From contig PJRA01000196.1 in assembly GCA_016987375.1 (NCBI GenBank), positions 1,947,398 through 2,011,397 on the forward strand: a stretch of 64,000 nucleotides of DNA. Reading direction: 5' to 3'. Position 1 is the stretch's first letter. Each line of letters begins with the position of its first letter. The position numbers were made by a program, and so were the translations under genes. This document shows positions 44,312 through 57,800 of the stretch, in pieces. The notes below the pieces were generated by a model, which worked only from the letters and a program-made list of their open reading frames with translations, did no database searches and was not told the origin of the DNA. The stretch is from Brachionus koreanus (taxonomy: Eukaryota; Rotifera; Eurotatoria; Ploima; Brachionidae).

Positions 44312-47300
44312 AAAAGTTCGGTTATCAATTTCTGTCATTTGAAATTTATATTGAATCTATTTCAAATTTTTTAACTAGCATTCAAAATTGAATTCCAAAT
44401 AACTAATAGAATGAAATACTAATAGAAGTCAACTTTACAAAAAATATACTGAAAAATCTAATAATTTTTTGTATCAATTGATTGAGAAAATATTTTTAAG
44501 CTTACATAATATGTTAAGTGTGTTCTTAAGATAAACTCTTTGAATTGAAGTTCAAGTTTTTAAATTTCTTGAATTGATTTTTTTCTAAACTTCTATTAGA
44601 AACAAGAGAAATGTATGTTTTTTCTTATTAACTTAAATAAAAGAATTTATTAACTAAAATTGTAGCGATGATTTTTTGAATTGAAAATTTTTGATTGTAA
44701 TTTTTTCAAGAAAAAGAATCGTTTTTATCAATATATTTAATTATTCAACAAAAAAAAATAATTTTTCATTGAATATTAAGATAATTACAAATTTAATTTA
44801 AGAATTTAAAAAAAAATTTAAAATTTTGTGAGTGACTTTTGACTTGTGAATGTTAAAAGAATTTTTTTTTTAGTTAAGAGAGAGGTTTTAATTTCAATAA
44901 CAAATTTTTCACACATCTGACATGAAAGAATTTATTAAATATATAGTTTAGAAAATAAAAATAATAATTTTCAATTTATACCAAAATGAACCAATTTATT
45001 TAAACAAAAATGGACTTTATTTCTGTAAATTAATCAAAATTGAAAATTTTTATCCAATTTTAAATTATTTTCCATGATAGATATTATTTAATTTGACTTA
45101 ATAATTTACCTAAAATTTGTTATTTCTAATTAAAAGATAAAATCTTGAATAAGAATTAATTTTTCGGTCTGATTTGCCGATTAGGCATGGCTTGCAATTA
45201 TTTTAATCTGACGGAGTCAAATTAAACTAAGGATATAGCAAACGGAAATTAAGATATTCATCTAGAATTTTAATATTCAAATGTCTGCTATGGAACTATT
45301 TCATATTGTTGAGGCTTAGCTTTTTATTTTTTAATCATAAATTCGATAAAAATTCATTCTAATGTAAATAGGGTTAGTCCACTATTTTTATCCAATTTTT
45401 TAGAACAAAAAAAATGTAATTTTGCATTTTATTTATTAGAGATATAGAGTTATTAAAAAGAAGCCAATTTTCGGCTAATGGCTTCATGGAGTCTACACAA
45501 TTTTGAATTTTCTTATCAAACTATTGAACGGTTTCCAGGAATTTAAATGCATGCATAGATAAGCACTATTCTTATAATTAGCCAATTCAATAAGTTGATT
45601 GAATTTCTTCGAATGACCACTAAACTAAGTGTTAGATTTCAATTTTATCTTTTGGCAGAATATTTTCAAAGATACGGTTCCGACTAGCCAGCATGTCACG
45701 TTCGTGACCATGATTCGAGTTATTCACGTCGGAACACGTCTTGTTCTACTTGCTTTCTAAACAAAACATTTTTTTTCTAAGGCTTTGTTTTGTTTTTATT
45801 CAAAAATCTAGCAAAAAAAAAGTTTAAAATTTAACTACAGGCAATACTTGATTTAGAATAGAACAAAATTCGTTAAAGTCACTTACCAATATTAGAGCAG
45901 GACTTTATTTATATATAAGAGCACTTGAACATATATTCAATATTTATTATTTGTATGTTTTGCGAACTTTAAATCAATTTTTTTCTGAATTATTTCTATA
46001 TATTTTGTTTGTTTAGAGCCAAAATTAATTTAATTTAAACAACTGCTCTAAACAGGGCTCTATTCAAAATTCTAAGCCAAATAGTCAATATTTGCTAAAT
46101 TTGTTTCATTCAAACAAAATGCCAGTAAACAATTTTATGCCCAAAGATTAGACAAAGTTCGGTCCACTCTTTTTTTCTTCCCTGAGTTTCATTTGATTCA
46201 AATAGCCACTATTGAGCTCAAAATTAATAAAGATAAAAGAGTGAAGCACTCTTGACCGATTTGTGTGAGTAGATCTTAATATTAGCTCAAAGGCAAAATT
46301 TGACGTAATATTTAAAAATTTTTTTAATCTAATTTTATCTTCTATTTTGTAAATCAAAGAATTTAGTTTGTTTTATGTGACAAAAAGTGAGGTTAAAATG
46401 TTTTTTTCTAATTTTTTTAACACTTAAATTTGGAAATGATACTTTTTTTTCTCAATTTTTCTCAATTTGACATTTTGTTTTTTTTTTTGTTATATATTTA
46501 ATATAAAACAACAAATGGGAGAATGTGCACATTTTTTAAAATTAAGTCTTTTTTAATGGCAAAAAGAATCGGTTTATTAGCAAACAAATACAAAAAAATA
46601 ATTTTTTTTAGAAACCTAATTTCAATTGTATCTAAATCGTATTATTTACTCAATTTAGAATTCTTTTTTTTTTTATGTTGGTCTATTAGGCATGAATTAA
46701 TAAATAATAATAATAATTCAATAAAAAAAATACTAAGGATAAAATTTAATGTCAAATTTCTTAGTTTTTTCATTGATTTTTATTAAATTTTCTTCTTGGA
46801 TGTTTTTTAGACCTAAATAATTCGAATGACATCCAGGTACAACTCGGTTTTGGTCCGTCATCTAAGGAAGTTAGCCGTCAGGTAGATAGCTAGACTATAA
46901 GCTGTGTGAGTAAACATGCTGTTTGAGGTATAAGTTATTTTGAGTTTATAAAACAAATCAAGCTTTTAAGAAAGACCAAAGAAGGTTATTTTTGGTCAAA
47001 AAAAGATAGCATTCGTTATTATTTTCACAATAAAGCTTTGCATTTAGAAAAAAATCATCTGTAACAAGTTAAAAGAGTTCATTTTAAAATACTTCTTTTT
47101 TGAAGACTCCTCTTTTAAGGACCAGTTGATTCTTTTGAAACGATAACAAACATTGATTCTTATTTTGAAAATAGCTCCATTTTTCTACACAAATCATTTA
47201 TTCTTTTGAAAAATCATTAATCAAGAAAATTTTTAAGTATTTTTTTTAGATCTCAATATTTTATTAAATATTAAAAGGTAAAAATTGTGTGGAACAATTC

Positions 47301-49840
47301 TACAAGGTATGTTAACTTTGTTATTGAACTAAAAATGATGAGATATCAAATAGTTAAGGCCATGCTCAAAACGTTCTTATTCATTGGCCTTCAAACCAGT
47401 CTATTCTTATCCAGATTTATTCATTAGTCTTAAAGTCTAAGTCAAGTAAAATTATTTGACTGTTCTCATCTAACATTTTTCCTTCGAAGACTTACGTATT
47501 TATGAATACCTTTAAAATTAAAGATATACATAGTACAGCATATTTGAAGCATACCAAAAGTTAAGAATTTCTTTAAGAATTAAATAGAGAATTGAATAGA
47601 AAATTTTTTTTATTTTTAAATTGACAAGATTAACGAAAAAGCTAGTGACAAAATTTTTTTTGTAATAATTCTAATTTTATTGAGTATATTTGTATCATTT
47701 AACTGCTGCGTTTCTTAAAATTAATTGAGCTTTAACTATTTCTGAAAATTTCAAATTTTTTTAGAAGACAATTTAAATATTTTTAAAAAATAAATTTCTT
47801 AAGTCAAAATATATTTAAGTTTTTAAAAAAGGGGTTCTAAAAAACCTAAAAGAAGATTAAAAAAAAATGAAATAGATTTGCTATCTAATAATTATAATGA
47901 TTCGAAAAAAATTCCCATTAACTACTAATTTAATTAATTGAAAGAGAAAATAAAAATTTATTTTAAATTTAGAATCAGTATTAATTAAAATGTAAAACAA
48001 ACATTGCATTTGTATAAGAGCCAAATTAGATTTATCAGAATATTTATTTGTACAATTTTGTTTCTTGATCATCACAAAATAAAATTCCTCTATAATCAAA
48101 CTAAGATAAAAACAAATTCGAATTAAATAAGCATATAGGAAATCTATTCCAGTTCTAAATAAAAATATTTTATCTAAATGCACACACACTGAGAAACAAA
48201 GATAAATTTTCAACTTATTTCAAATATCCTGTTATAAAGCGGATTTTAGCCAAGCAATAATGGTCTAGTTGGACAAATAAAGTTAAAAAATAAGCTTTTT
48301 ATTTTTTATTTTTTGATGCATAAATGCAGCAGTTTATGGACTAGGCGAAATTGTCACAATGAACGCTTTCAAATTTGATTAACGACCAAGGAATGCAATT
48401 ACTTGATAGACTCATTTTTCACCAAATAATACCTTTGTTATTTAAAAGAAACCAAAAAAAAAAAAACATTTTCTCTTAGCAAGTAAATTTTTTATTCAAT
48501 ATTATTATCTATTAAATAGATGAAATATTTTTTTTTCTTTCAAAATAAGAAGACAAATGGATTATTAATGAATCAACAGTGTGATGTTGTTTGGGCTGAG
48601 TTGGTTTTTATTTCTAGTTGCAACTACTGATAAGCTATTAATATAAAATATATCAAATTTCAAATGAAACGATCTAGTTTTGGTATATAAGATGAACAGA
48701 CTATTAAAAACTTTTGTTCTAATTATATCAATTTTGAAAGTTTTGTTGACTAGTCAACACTTAAAATTGGGTTCATGCCGATTTAGAGCTGCTATTGATT
48801 AGATAAATTTTCGATTTGAATTTGATATTATTTTTTGGTCGATTCTAGTCACGAACTAACCACTCGCTCATACACCGAGGTGTCAATCGATTTTGCATTT
48901 TTTAAGCAAGCCAAATGTCAGACTAGCTAGAAAAATTGAAAGCTTGTTTGTACATTTCTCTAAAGAAAATCGCTTCGAAGCGAAACTGTTTTTTTTTAAT
49001 GAAAACAAGCTAAACTAGTCCTAATTTGAAAATATAGATCAGATTAGACATAGAGCAAATATCCGAATGGAAAACAAGTATTCTGCTAGGCTATTCTAAA
49101 CATTTGTTAAATTTGGAATTTTTCAGTAAGCATTAGCTAAAAAAAACTTACAGGCCAAAAGTTATCATTAATCTATTAAAGAAAATTTTTTTTATTAGCA
49201 AAAAAAAATAAGTTAAAATTATCAATCAAAATTGCTTTAAATCTTCCGAGTTAATGATTTTTTTTCTATTTTTCTATGCCTAGAAAATGATTTATAATTC
49301 GAGCACTTTGGGCTTGTGTGAAAGCTTTAATGGATATTAATGGTCAATACTTAAGATTTATTTTCATTTAGAGGTAGAAAAAATTTTTGCTTTTTTTTGT
49401 TGTGTTGCTTATTGAATATTCACGTTCTTTGGGTTGTTTGTACAACACATTTTTGTCAATGATAACATTGAGAATAAGATAAGAAGTTTTATCTAAATAT
49501 TTAACCTTTATTAAATTTTAATTAGATTTGAATGATTTCGTGCTTTTTTGTTTGTTCAAGTTTAAATTTTTCTTGGGTTTATTTAACGCTGGATTGAATT
49601 TTTTAATCAACTAGCAAAGTTTATCTACTCAAGACACATGAACGTCTTTAGTAATTGCCAAAAAATTTTTGTTCTATTTTTTTCATTTTATTTCTGAATG
49701 CTATTCAATATTAAATCTGGAATCCATAAGTCCATTAAATCAGAAAAGTAAACTGTTTGAGTCTATGAACCGCATCATTCCAAAAAATAATTCAATTTTT
49801 TGCGTTGATAAATCATGCATATAACTTTTTTCAAATAAAA
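44312..49840. other. Gene desert with one structured motif at 45677-45735
   Basis: About 5.5 kb. Open frames here (for example 46523-46786, 47881-48213) are Phe/Ile/Lys/Asn-rich translations of AT-rich DNA without splice or domain support. The structured palindrome at 45677-45735 is listed separately. Confidence 0.5.
45677..45735. other. Nested inverted repeat, tRNA-size fold
   Basis: GTTCCGAC (45677-45684) pairs perfectly with GTCGGAAC (45728-45735). Inside, GTCACG-TT-CGTGAC (45695-45708) is a second hairpin, and GATTCGAGT follows. It is GC-richer than its surroundings. At 59 nt it is too short for a normal tRNA; a shortened tRNA relic or a structured RNA or protein-binding site is possible. 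Confidence 0.5.
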
Positions 49841-50266
49841 AAACTTACTAAATAACAATAGAATTTTACTATTTTTTTTAGAGCCTAAACTCAAACCATT
49901 TCAAAAAAATTATTAATTAGCACTCACAATGTTTATTTAGAAAAAAAAATCGAATTAAAACTATTAAAATTCTAATCAACATTTTAAAATTTAAAATTTA
50001 GTACAAATAACACCAAGGTCACTACTAATAATCATGTCAAAATCGAGTATATTTTTTTCTATCAATATTAAAGTAGTTAAGTCTATTTGAATTTATGATT
50101 AAAAGCATTTAAAAGCGCTTTTGTCCTTTAAAAAACTTCTAGCTTATGGTCATTTTATGTTAGATTGATCTTCGATCAAATTTTAATTAAAAAAATTACA
50201 CAGGCTTGACTTATATTTTAATTTAATTTCATCCAAATTAGCTAAGTTTTTATTTTTCTGTCTTAA
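49841..50266 (+). repeat. Direct repeat left of the 845-N gap
   Basis: Matches 51112-51545 in the same orientation for over 400 bp with a few per cent differences, starting AAAAACTTACTAAATAACAA and including CACCAAGGTCACTACTAATA. Ends at the gap. See the finding on a probable false duplication. Confidence 0.9.
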
Positions 50267-51111
50267 NNNNNNNNNNNNNNNNNNNNNNNNNNNNNNNNNN
50301 NNNNNNNNNNNNNNNNNNNNNNNNNNNNNNNNNNNNNNNNNNNNNNNNNNNNNNNNNNNNNNNNNNNNNNNNNNNNNNNNNNNNNNNNNNNNNNNNNNNN
50401 NNNNNNNNNNNNNNNNNNNNNNNNNNNNNNNNNNNNNNNNNNNNNNNNNNNNNNNNNNNNNNNNNNNNNNNNNNNNNNNNNNNNNNNNNNNNNNNNNNNN
50501 NNNNNNNNNNNNNNNNNNNNNNNNNNNNNNNNNNNNNNNNNNNNNNNNNNNNNNNNNNNNNNNNNNNNNNNNNNNNNNNNNNNNNNNNNNNNNNNNNNNN
50601 NNNNNNNNNNNNNNNNNNNNNNNNNNNNNNNNNNNNNNNNNNNNNNNNNNNNNNNNNNNNNNNNNNNNNNNNNNNNNNNNNNNNNNNNNNNNNNNNNNNN
50701 NNNNNNNNNNNNNNNNNNNNNNNNNNNNNNNNNNNNNNNNNNNNNNNNNNNNNNNNNNNNNNNNNNNNNNNNNNNNNNNNNNNNNNNNNNNNNNNNNNNN
50801 NNNNNNNNNNNNNNNNNNNNNNNNNNNNNNNNNNNNNNNNNNNNNNNNNNNNNNNNNNNNNNNNNNNNNNNNNNNNNNNNNNNNNNNNNNNNNNNNNNNN
50901 NNNNNNNNNNNNNNNNNNNNNNNNNNNNNNNNNNNNNNNNNNNNNNNNNNNNNNNNNNNNNNNNNNNNNNNNNNNNNNNNNNNNNNNNNNNNNNNNNNNN
51001 NNNNNNNNNNNNNNNNNNNNNNNNNNNNNNNNNNNNNNNNNNNNNNNNNNNNNNNNNNNNNNNNNNNNNNNNNNNNNNNNNNNNNNNNNNNNNNNNNNNN
51101 NNNNNNNNNNN
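50267..51111. other. Assembly gap (845 N)
   Basis: Estimated-length gap between two direct repeats. Apparent long reading frames across it consist of unknown residues and mean nothing. Confidence 0.97.
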
Positions 51112-51545
51112 AAAAACTTACTAAATAACAATATATTTTTACTACTTTTATTTTTTTAGAGCCTAAACTCAACTCCATTTAAAAAAAAATTATTAATTAG
51201 CACTCACAATGTTTATTTAGAAAAAAAAATCGAATTAAAACTATTAAAATTCTAATCAACATTTTAAAATTTTAAATTTAGTACAAATAACACCAAGGTC
51301 ACTACTAATAATCATGTCAAAATCGAGTGTATTTTTTTCTATCAGTATTAAAATAGTTAAGCCTATTTGAATTTACGATTAAAAGCATTTAAAAGCGCTT
51401 TTGTCCTTTAAAAAACTTCTAGCTTATGGTCATTTTGTGTTAGATTGATCTTCGATCAAATTTTAATTAAAAAAATTACACAGGCTTGACTTAAATTTTA
51501 ATTTAATTTCATCCAAAATAACTAAATTATTTTTTTTTGTCTTAA
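51112..51545 (+). repeat. Direct repeat right of the 845-N gap
   Basis: Second copy of 49841-50266, differing by single substitutions (for example TCAAACC/TCAACTC near the start) and small indels, then continuing into unique sequence. Confidence 0.9.
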
Positions 51546-54500
51546 TCAAATTAGTGAATAATAGTTTGTTTTTTTATTTTAAATGGGATAAGCCCAGTTT
51601 GGCCAAGTTTAAAGGCTAAAAAAAAACAAAAGTTTAATTATTTTAAATTTAAATGATTTAGTTAAAAGACATTGTTTTTTTTTCAAGTGACAATTAAGAG
51701 TAATTATGAAAATTGCAATTTAATTTTGACTTGTTTGGGTCGAACATTTGAAATCTAAGATTTAAAATTTTTTTTTGGTTTTTTTTTTGAAGGAAGTTTG
51801 TTGTTCGATTAAATTTGGGTGATTTAATTTGATTAAGAGCTATTTTGGAATTTTTATTTACACAAGAATACACAGACAATTGCTTTTTATTGATGCTAGC
51901 TAGCACTTGCTAGACTTTTCAATAATTAAAGATAGCAAACAAGTTGAAAAAATATTTGATCTAGACTTTACAAATAAAATTTTATTAAAATGTTCAATTT
52001 TTCACTCTTTTGTTGAGTCGAAATATGAATTAAAACTTAATTCTTCAAGTTGACAACAATATCGATATAGACACATAAGTTTCACTTTTTCACTTTCTTT
52101 TTTTCTCTTTTTTTTATCGTTTGTAAAAGCTCTCATTTATTTTATGGATTAAAATTAAAATTTGATGATAAAAAATTAATACTATTTGTACACACAATGA
52201 GAGAAATGGAGACTCTTGTTTAAGTTGTTGTTTTTAGTAGCACAGCTGAACGATTTTGCCAAACAAAAATGTGTTAAACAAAATCAAGCCCTTAAGATCT
52301 ATGTTTTAGAAAAAAAATTTTTTTTTCTAGGAAAGAAACAAATGCCACAGAATAGAAGGCCTAATTTGTATGATCACAATTCGCAGTAATTAACCAAATT
52401 TTTCTAATTATTAATTTGTTTACAAACAAAGTTTGAATGAGCAGGAACAAGCCATGTTGTTTATTAGAATCAATTAGAGTTCCTTGAATGAAGATAATTT
52501 TGAATATTTACTCCTAATGAACCAGTTTAACAAATATATATTCTCAAGTCAACAAGTCAATAAAAACAAAATCAGCACGACACTTTGCTAAACAATTGAC
52601 TTGTGGTCTTATCTATTTGCGTATAAAAAAACTTCCCGCAGATAAATTCTTTTTATGTTTGTTTCTCTTGTAAAGATCTCAGCAAAATATTTGCTAAATT
52701 TTATTAAAAGTTTTTTTTGTTGTTGTGTGTGTTTGTGTTCTATTGTTAGTGGCATTTAAGTTTCCACTAATTTAAATAGTACGCTAAGTCTTTTCCGTGC
52801 CTAATTAATCTCTCTCATTGTAGACTAGTATTCAAACAAAATTTTTTCAATCACGACCCGTTTCCTTTGTGCAAAATTTTCACTTATTTAGGACGGAAGC
52901 TTTTGAGAATAGATTTCAATTTCAATTGTAGCCAAGAGATATGTCAATATCGTGTGTGAGCTGTCTGAGTTTATTGATAAGATACATTTTTAAGTGAAAA
53001 AAAAATATTTAATTCTAAAGAGCCTTGTATGTTTAAATGCCAAACATTTTGAAATTGGCATCGGGGCCAAGTGACCAGAATTTTGAAATTTTCTGTATCA
53101 CAATCCTCTCTAAAATATCTGATTTTTTAAACTAGGATTAAATAAAAAACTTGTTAATTATCTAAAAATTAAAATTAAGTTTTTAAATTAAGTTTTTGTT
53201 TTTTTTTTAAAGCAATGATGGATTTATCTCAATCAATATCAATCATTATTTTGTTTCAAAGCTTTGGGGTTAAGTAAATATTTTTCAAAGATAAAAAAAC
53301 TTGTAATTTTTTCATTTAAAATATTTAAACGATTCAAAGCAACAACAAAAAATTAATCAATAGTCGATTAAACTTAAGTTGAAAAAAATTGGGTTGAAAT
53401 GGAGATTTTTTTTTAATTTTTTTTTAAGTTAAATTTATTTAGATAATAAAAAATAAAAAAATATCAACCATTCTTATAAAAAAATTAGATTTTATGTTAA
53501 GATTTTAGAAATTCTAGAGTAATTACATTAAAGCCTGATAAAAGAAAAATGAGTAAGGCTTTTTTTCAAAAATAGTTTAAATTTCCTTTTTTTTCTTAGA
53601 TAAATTGAGTTGTGATATATAGTTGTATTGATTTATGAGATTGAGCTTTCGCTGTGAAGGAGGGAGAGCTTTTAACTAGCGAAAAAGGAAGAAAAAATTA
53701 TTTCACAATTGTAAATAAATTTTATTATATAATTGAAAATTGAGTTCCATTTAGAGTCTTCCGCAAGAAGAAACTAAATTGACAAAAACTAGATTGCCAT
53801 AGGCTTTTCTATTAGGTTATGCAAGATAAATAATGTTATTAGTAATTTTCTCTAATGAATTCGAAATTGAATTCTTCAGTCTAAGTCATTAGCGATTAGT
53901 GACACCAACTCATTAACAAGTCCATCAGGAATCCTATTGATATCCGATTCGAGAATTTCTAGCTCAGACAGCAAACGACACAAAACTAGTTTAAAGCTTT
54001 TATTGTTAAAACTAATTGCTCGAAATTAATTAATGTTAATAAAAATAAAAATGATGATAATAAGCAATGAATATATTAAAAAGAAAAAAAAGAATGGAAC
54101 TATAACCCAGGATTTAATAAAACTAATGGAATATCGATGTTTCAAGAGTTTTTTTTTGTTTTTGTTTGATTTTTAATGGTTTTTTTTTAATCGAAAGAAG
54201 ATTATTCGAAGCCAACATTTGCTTATTGCTGTGGTTCTTGAAATTTTATTAATGATTTCAAAGTTAATATCATTAGTGAATGTCAAATGAATTTAATGAT
54301 ATTGAAGTGGCTTTTTTGCTAATGAATATTAAGTTTATTCGGAATAGAAATAGTTGAAAGGATTTCATATTGATCATTAATCAATAATCAATGGTCAGTT
54401 CTTTAACTTTAAAATTCAAATTTCATGTTATGTTCTAGATTTTGAATTTGACACCAAGTTTTAATTAAAATTTTTATCCTTCTAGTTATTGACAATATCA

Positions 54501-54789
54501 CGTTCCGCTCTTATCGCTCAGTTTAATCAAACTTTTATCATATGAGTTCATTTCTCGCAGCAATTTAGACTCAGACAAACAGCATCAAAGTTAAATCACA
54601 TTTTAACTTAATAAAGGCAAAGAGTAATCAATCATTTTTTTTTCTTAAAAAATACTTAGGAGTTTTTACTTAGAGGTAAAATAGGAAAAAAAACTTCTAA
54701 AAAAAATAAAAATAGCTAAATAAAGGGTAAAGTTGATAAAATGAGAAAAAAAAGTCTATTTATTTATTTAGAATATAGTTCGGCAAAGC

Positions 54790-54855
54790 CTTGTCCGGTT
54801 GAAATGGAAACTTAGTCCTTCCTTTCAGCCACATGAAAAACATTTTTGAAAAACA
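54790..54855. repeat. Dispersed repeat with CAGCCACATGA, copy 2
   Basis: Partner of 40690-40755, same orientation, both inside A/T-rich flanks with ATTTATTTA just upstream. Confidence 0.6.
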
Positions 54856-57800
54856 AAATATAGTTGAAACAAAATGTAAAATTAGATTAAAGTTACTTAT
54901 TAAAATTTTACAGTGAATTTGTTAAAAAGGAAAAAAAGTTCATTTAAAGTTTTTTTTTGGTGAAATGTTATTATTTAATTTTTATTAAAAAAATATAGTT
55001 TGAGTTGAAATATCGACAGTTAGTCATTGCTTTCATTGATTTTAGTAATTTTGGAAATAACAATGAAAATGGTCATATGATTATAATAAAAATAATAACG
55101 ATAATAAGAGCTACAACAGAATAAGTGTCGAAAAATCTTTAAGTAGCCTTGCTGCTCTTTATATCTGATATAACAGGCAATTAGAATAACCTGTGAAAAG
55201 ATAAAACAATATTAATATTTTCATTATTCAAAGATCTTCACATTTTCCATCTAAAATTCGACTAAAAATAGATCATTTCACAATCAGTTATGATTTAAAA
55301 AAATTGATTTTTTTTCAATATCTTATTGAAAAGTATTTCTTTTTTGTTTTAGTAAAAATATTAATAAAAAAGTTTTTTTTCCAAGAATTTATTTCCTGTC
55401 TTAAAAGTTTAATTAAAAATTATTAGAATTTTTAAGATCAATTTACCAGGATATTAATTATCAAGTTTAATTTTATTAAGCCAAATTAATATAGAAATAA
55501 AACACCTAGTACTAGTAGAAATAAAAAAAAATTGATGTTTACTCTTGCTGATTTATTGGTACAATTTACAGCTTGAAAGCCAGTTGTTTATCTTCTTAGC
55601 ACAGCAAGATATTCCAATTAATAAGTAAGAACATGCATATCTGTCCGAGTCGTGTGGTCTTTAACATTCGAATCAAATTAACCTTCAAAAATGTCTAAAT
55701 TTATTAAATTTTATTTTTTTTTTAGATTTAAAATTAATGTTTTTATTTGTTGAAGCCAAGCATATTTGTGAATTAAAAAAAGAGAAAAAAATGTTTAAAT
55801 AAAAGGTGTCTCGATTGAATGATTCGAGTTAATTTTAAAAAGAATCACGTTCATTAAAATTAATAGTTTACAAAAACAAACAATTCTAAATTCAAATAAA
55901 TAAATGGATAAAGTTTTGTGAGCAAATATCTAGGCTATCTATTTTATCGACACGTAAATCTTAAATAGCTCGAAACAAGAGCACAAAAGTATTTGCAAGG
56001 ACGGAGCGCAACCTTGTGTGCGCCACTTCCAAGACAGAATATGAACAGATGATATTAGTTTGTTTTTGGTTTTCTTTTTGTTGGGAACTTACTATACAAA
56101 ATAGCGCTCAATTGAACAAGTTACGTATCTTCTAAATTTAAAACCAGGTAGCACTATCAATCATTTTTAGCTACAAATTTTGAGACACAAAAACAATGAT
56201 TAAAAATCTTTTTTTTTAATTTTTATTTAATTATTATTAACTTTGATTTTATAGACAATGTGTTAAGGCTTATTGTGACTTTAGTAAAGAAAAACATAAA
56301 AAGAAATAAGAAACAATAACGTATCCTTTCTCAATTAGGAGGAAGTAAAATCTAAAATCGCTTACAGATGTGCGAAAACAATAGAATAAATTACAAATAT
56401 TTTTGCTTCATTAAACTAATCTGCATATGAGTAAATTATCCAATTTTAGCAGCTCTATTCCAATATTGAGGAAATTGATTTTTAGCAATATTTTTTGTTT
56501 CAAAATTTATCTCATTTTGTTCGTTATGGATTTGCAAACAAGAGTCTTAAGATGATGCACATTTTCAGCTCAATGAACCGAAACGAACATTTCGACTCAT
56601 AAATTTAAATTTAATTTTTATTACAAGCCAAGATTTTAATCATTTGTAGGAAATAATAAAAATCAAGGTTTCAAGACCTATAAATTTTAGCTATCTGTTT
56701 ATCTATTTTTGTTGTTGTTGTTGATAAGATATTTTTCTAAGATAAACTAAGACCATTAAGCTCAAATCTTATTCACGATTAAGTAAGCTAATTTTTTAAA
56801 TTAGGAAAAAAATTAATTATTTGATTGTATCTTGGAAATTTTATCAATTAAAAAAGATAAAGACAAATTTGGTGTTTTGAAGGATCTATATGTGTCTTGG
56901 TTTACGGTAAATAAACCACTTTTGAGTGATTTAAGAACAATTTTTTCAAATTTAGACTCTTTTAATAAATAACAAAAAAATTTCTTAAATAATTCAAGTT
57001 TATTTTTTAAAAAAAAAAAATGTTTAAGAATGTTTTGTTTCTAACAGTTGGACAAATAGTGTCAAGTAGGATGACTAGAGGGCTTAATTAGACTATTCAG
57101 TCAGCATGAATAATTCGTTTTGATACGAAGAATCCAATTACGTAAAGCTTGTTCGGATGTGAATAATCTTATAAAAGTAAAATCGAATATGCATGCTTGA
57201 CTAGAGTTGAATGGCGATGGGCTAAGGTAAATTGGGCCACTATCAAACCTGTAATTACATCGAGCAATCTTAATAATGGATTATCAACTGTCAAACATAT
57301 CAAAATTATCATGAGATCGAAAAGTAAACCTTTATCGGATTTTAGACATATAAAACTTCCTATAGCAACAAAGAAATGGTGTTCATTGTTTTCAAGAAGC
57401 TCTTAGTCGCGACTAATGGTCATAAATTTTGCCAAGGTTAAGTACTTGTTTTAGAAACAAAAGAAAAATCGATAACATTTATCTCGGGAAGCTCTAGACC
57501 GGGTTTAGTGTTTACCGGATCAGTTTAATTTGTGTGTACATTTAGCGGACATGTAATGAGATTTACAAGGTTAGTCTGAGAATACTGAATAAAGTCCACA
57601 TATTTTTTAAACTATTTTTTGTAGTTATTTTTTTTTCTCTATTGAAGTGAACCTGTTTATTTTTAATTATCGATTTGAAATCCCTTAATAGAAAAAGAAT
57701 TTAATCTCTTTCTATATATGTATACATGAAGGTTTGTTTGTTTCGACCGTCGTTGTTTTTTCAAGGCAAATAAAAAATATATAGGTAAACTTTGTGTGTA

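Noticed and set aside
46523..48213. Frames of 87 and 110 codons with hydrophobic stretches
   Set aside because: Phe/Ile/Leu/Lys/Asn-only composition is expected from AT-rich DNA; membrane-like segments are therefore not evidence.
50183..51178. Long minus-strand frames of 331 and 293 codons
   Set aside because: They run through the 845-N gap; nearly all residues are unknown.
57197..57406. 69-codon frame in the GC-richer patch
   Set aside because: No splice sites, signal or motif; composition suggests conserved noncoding DNA at most.
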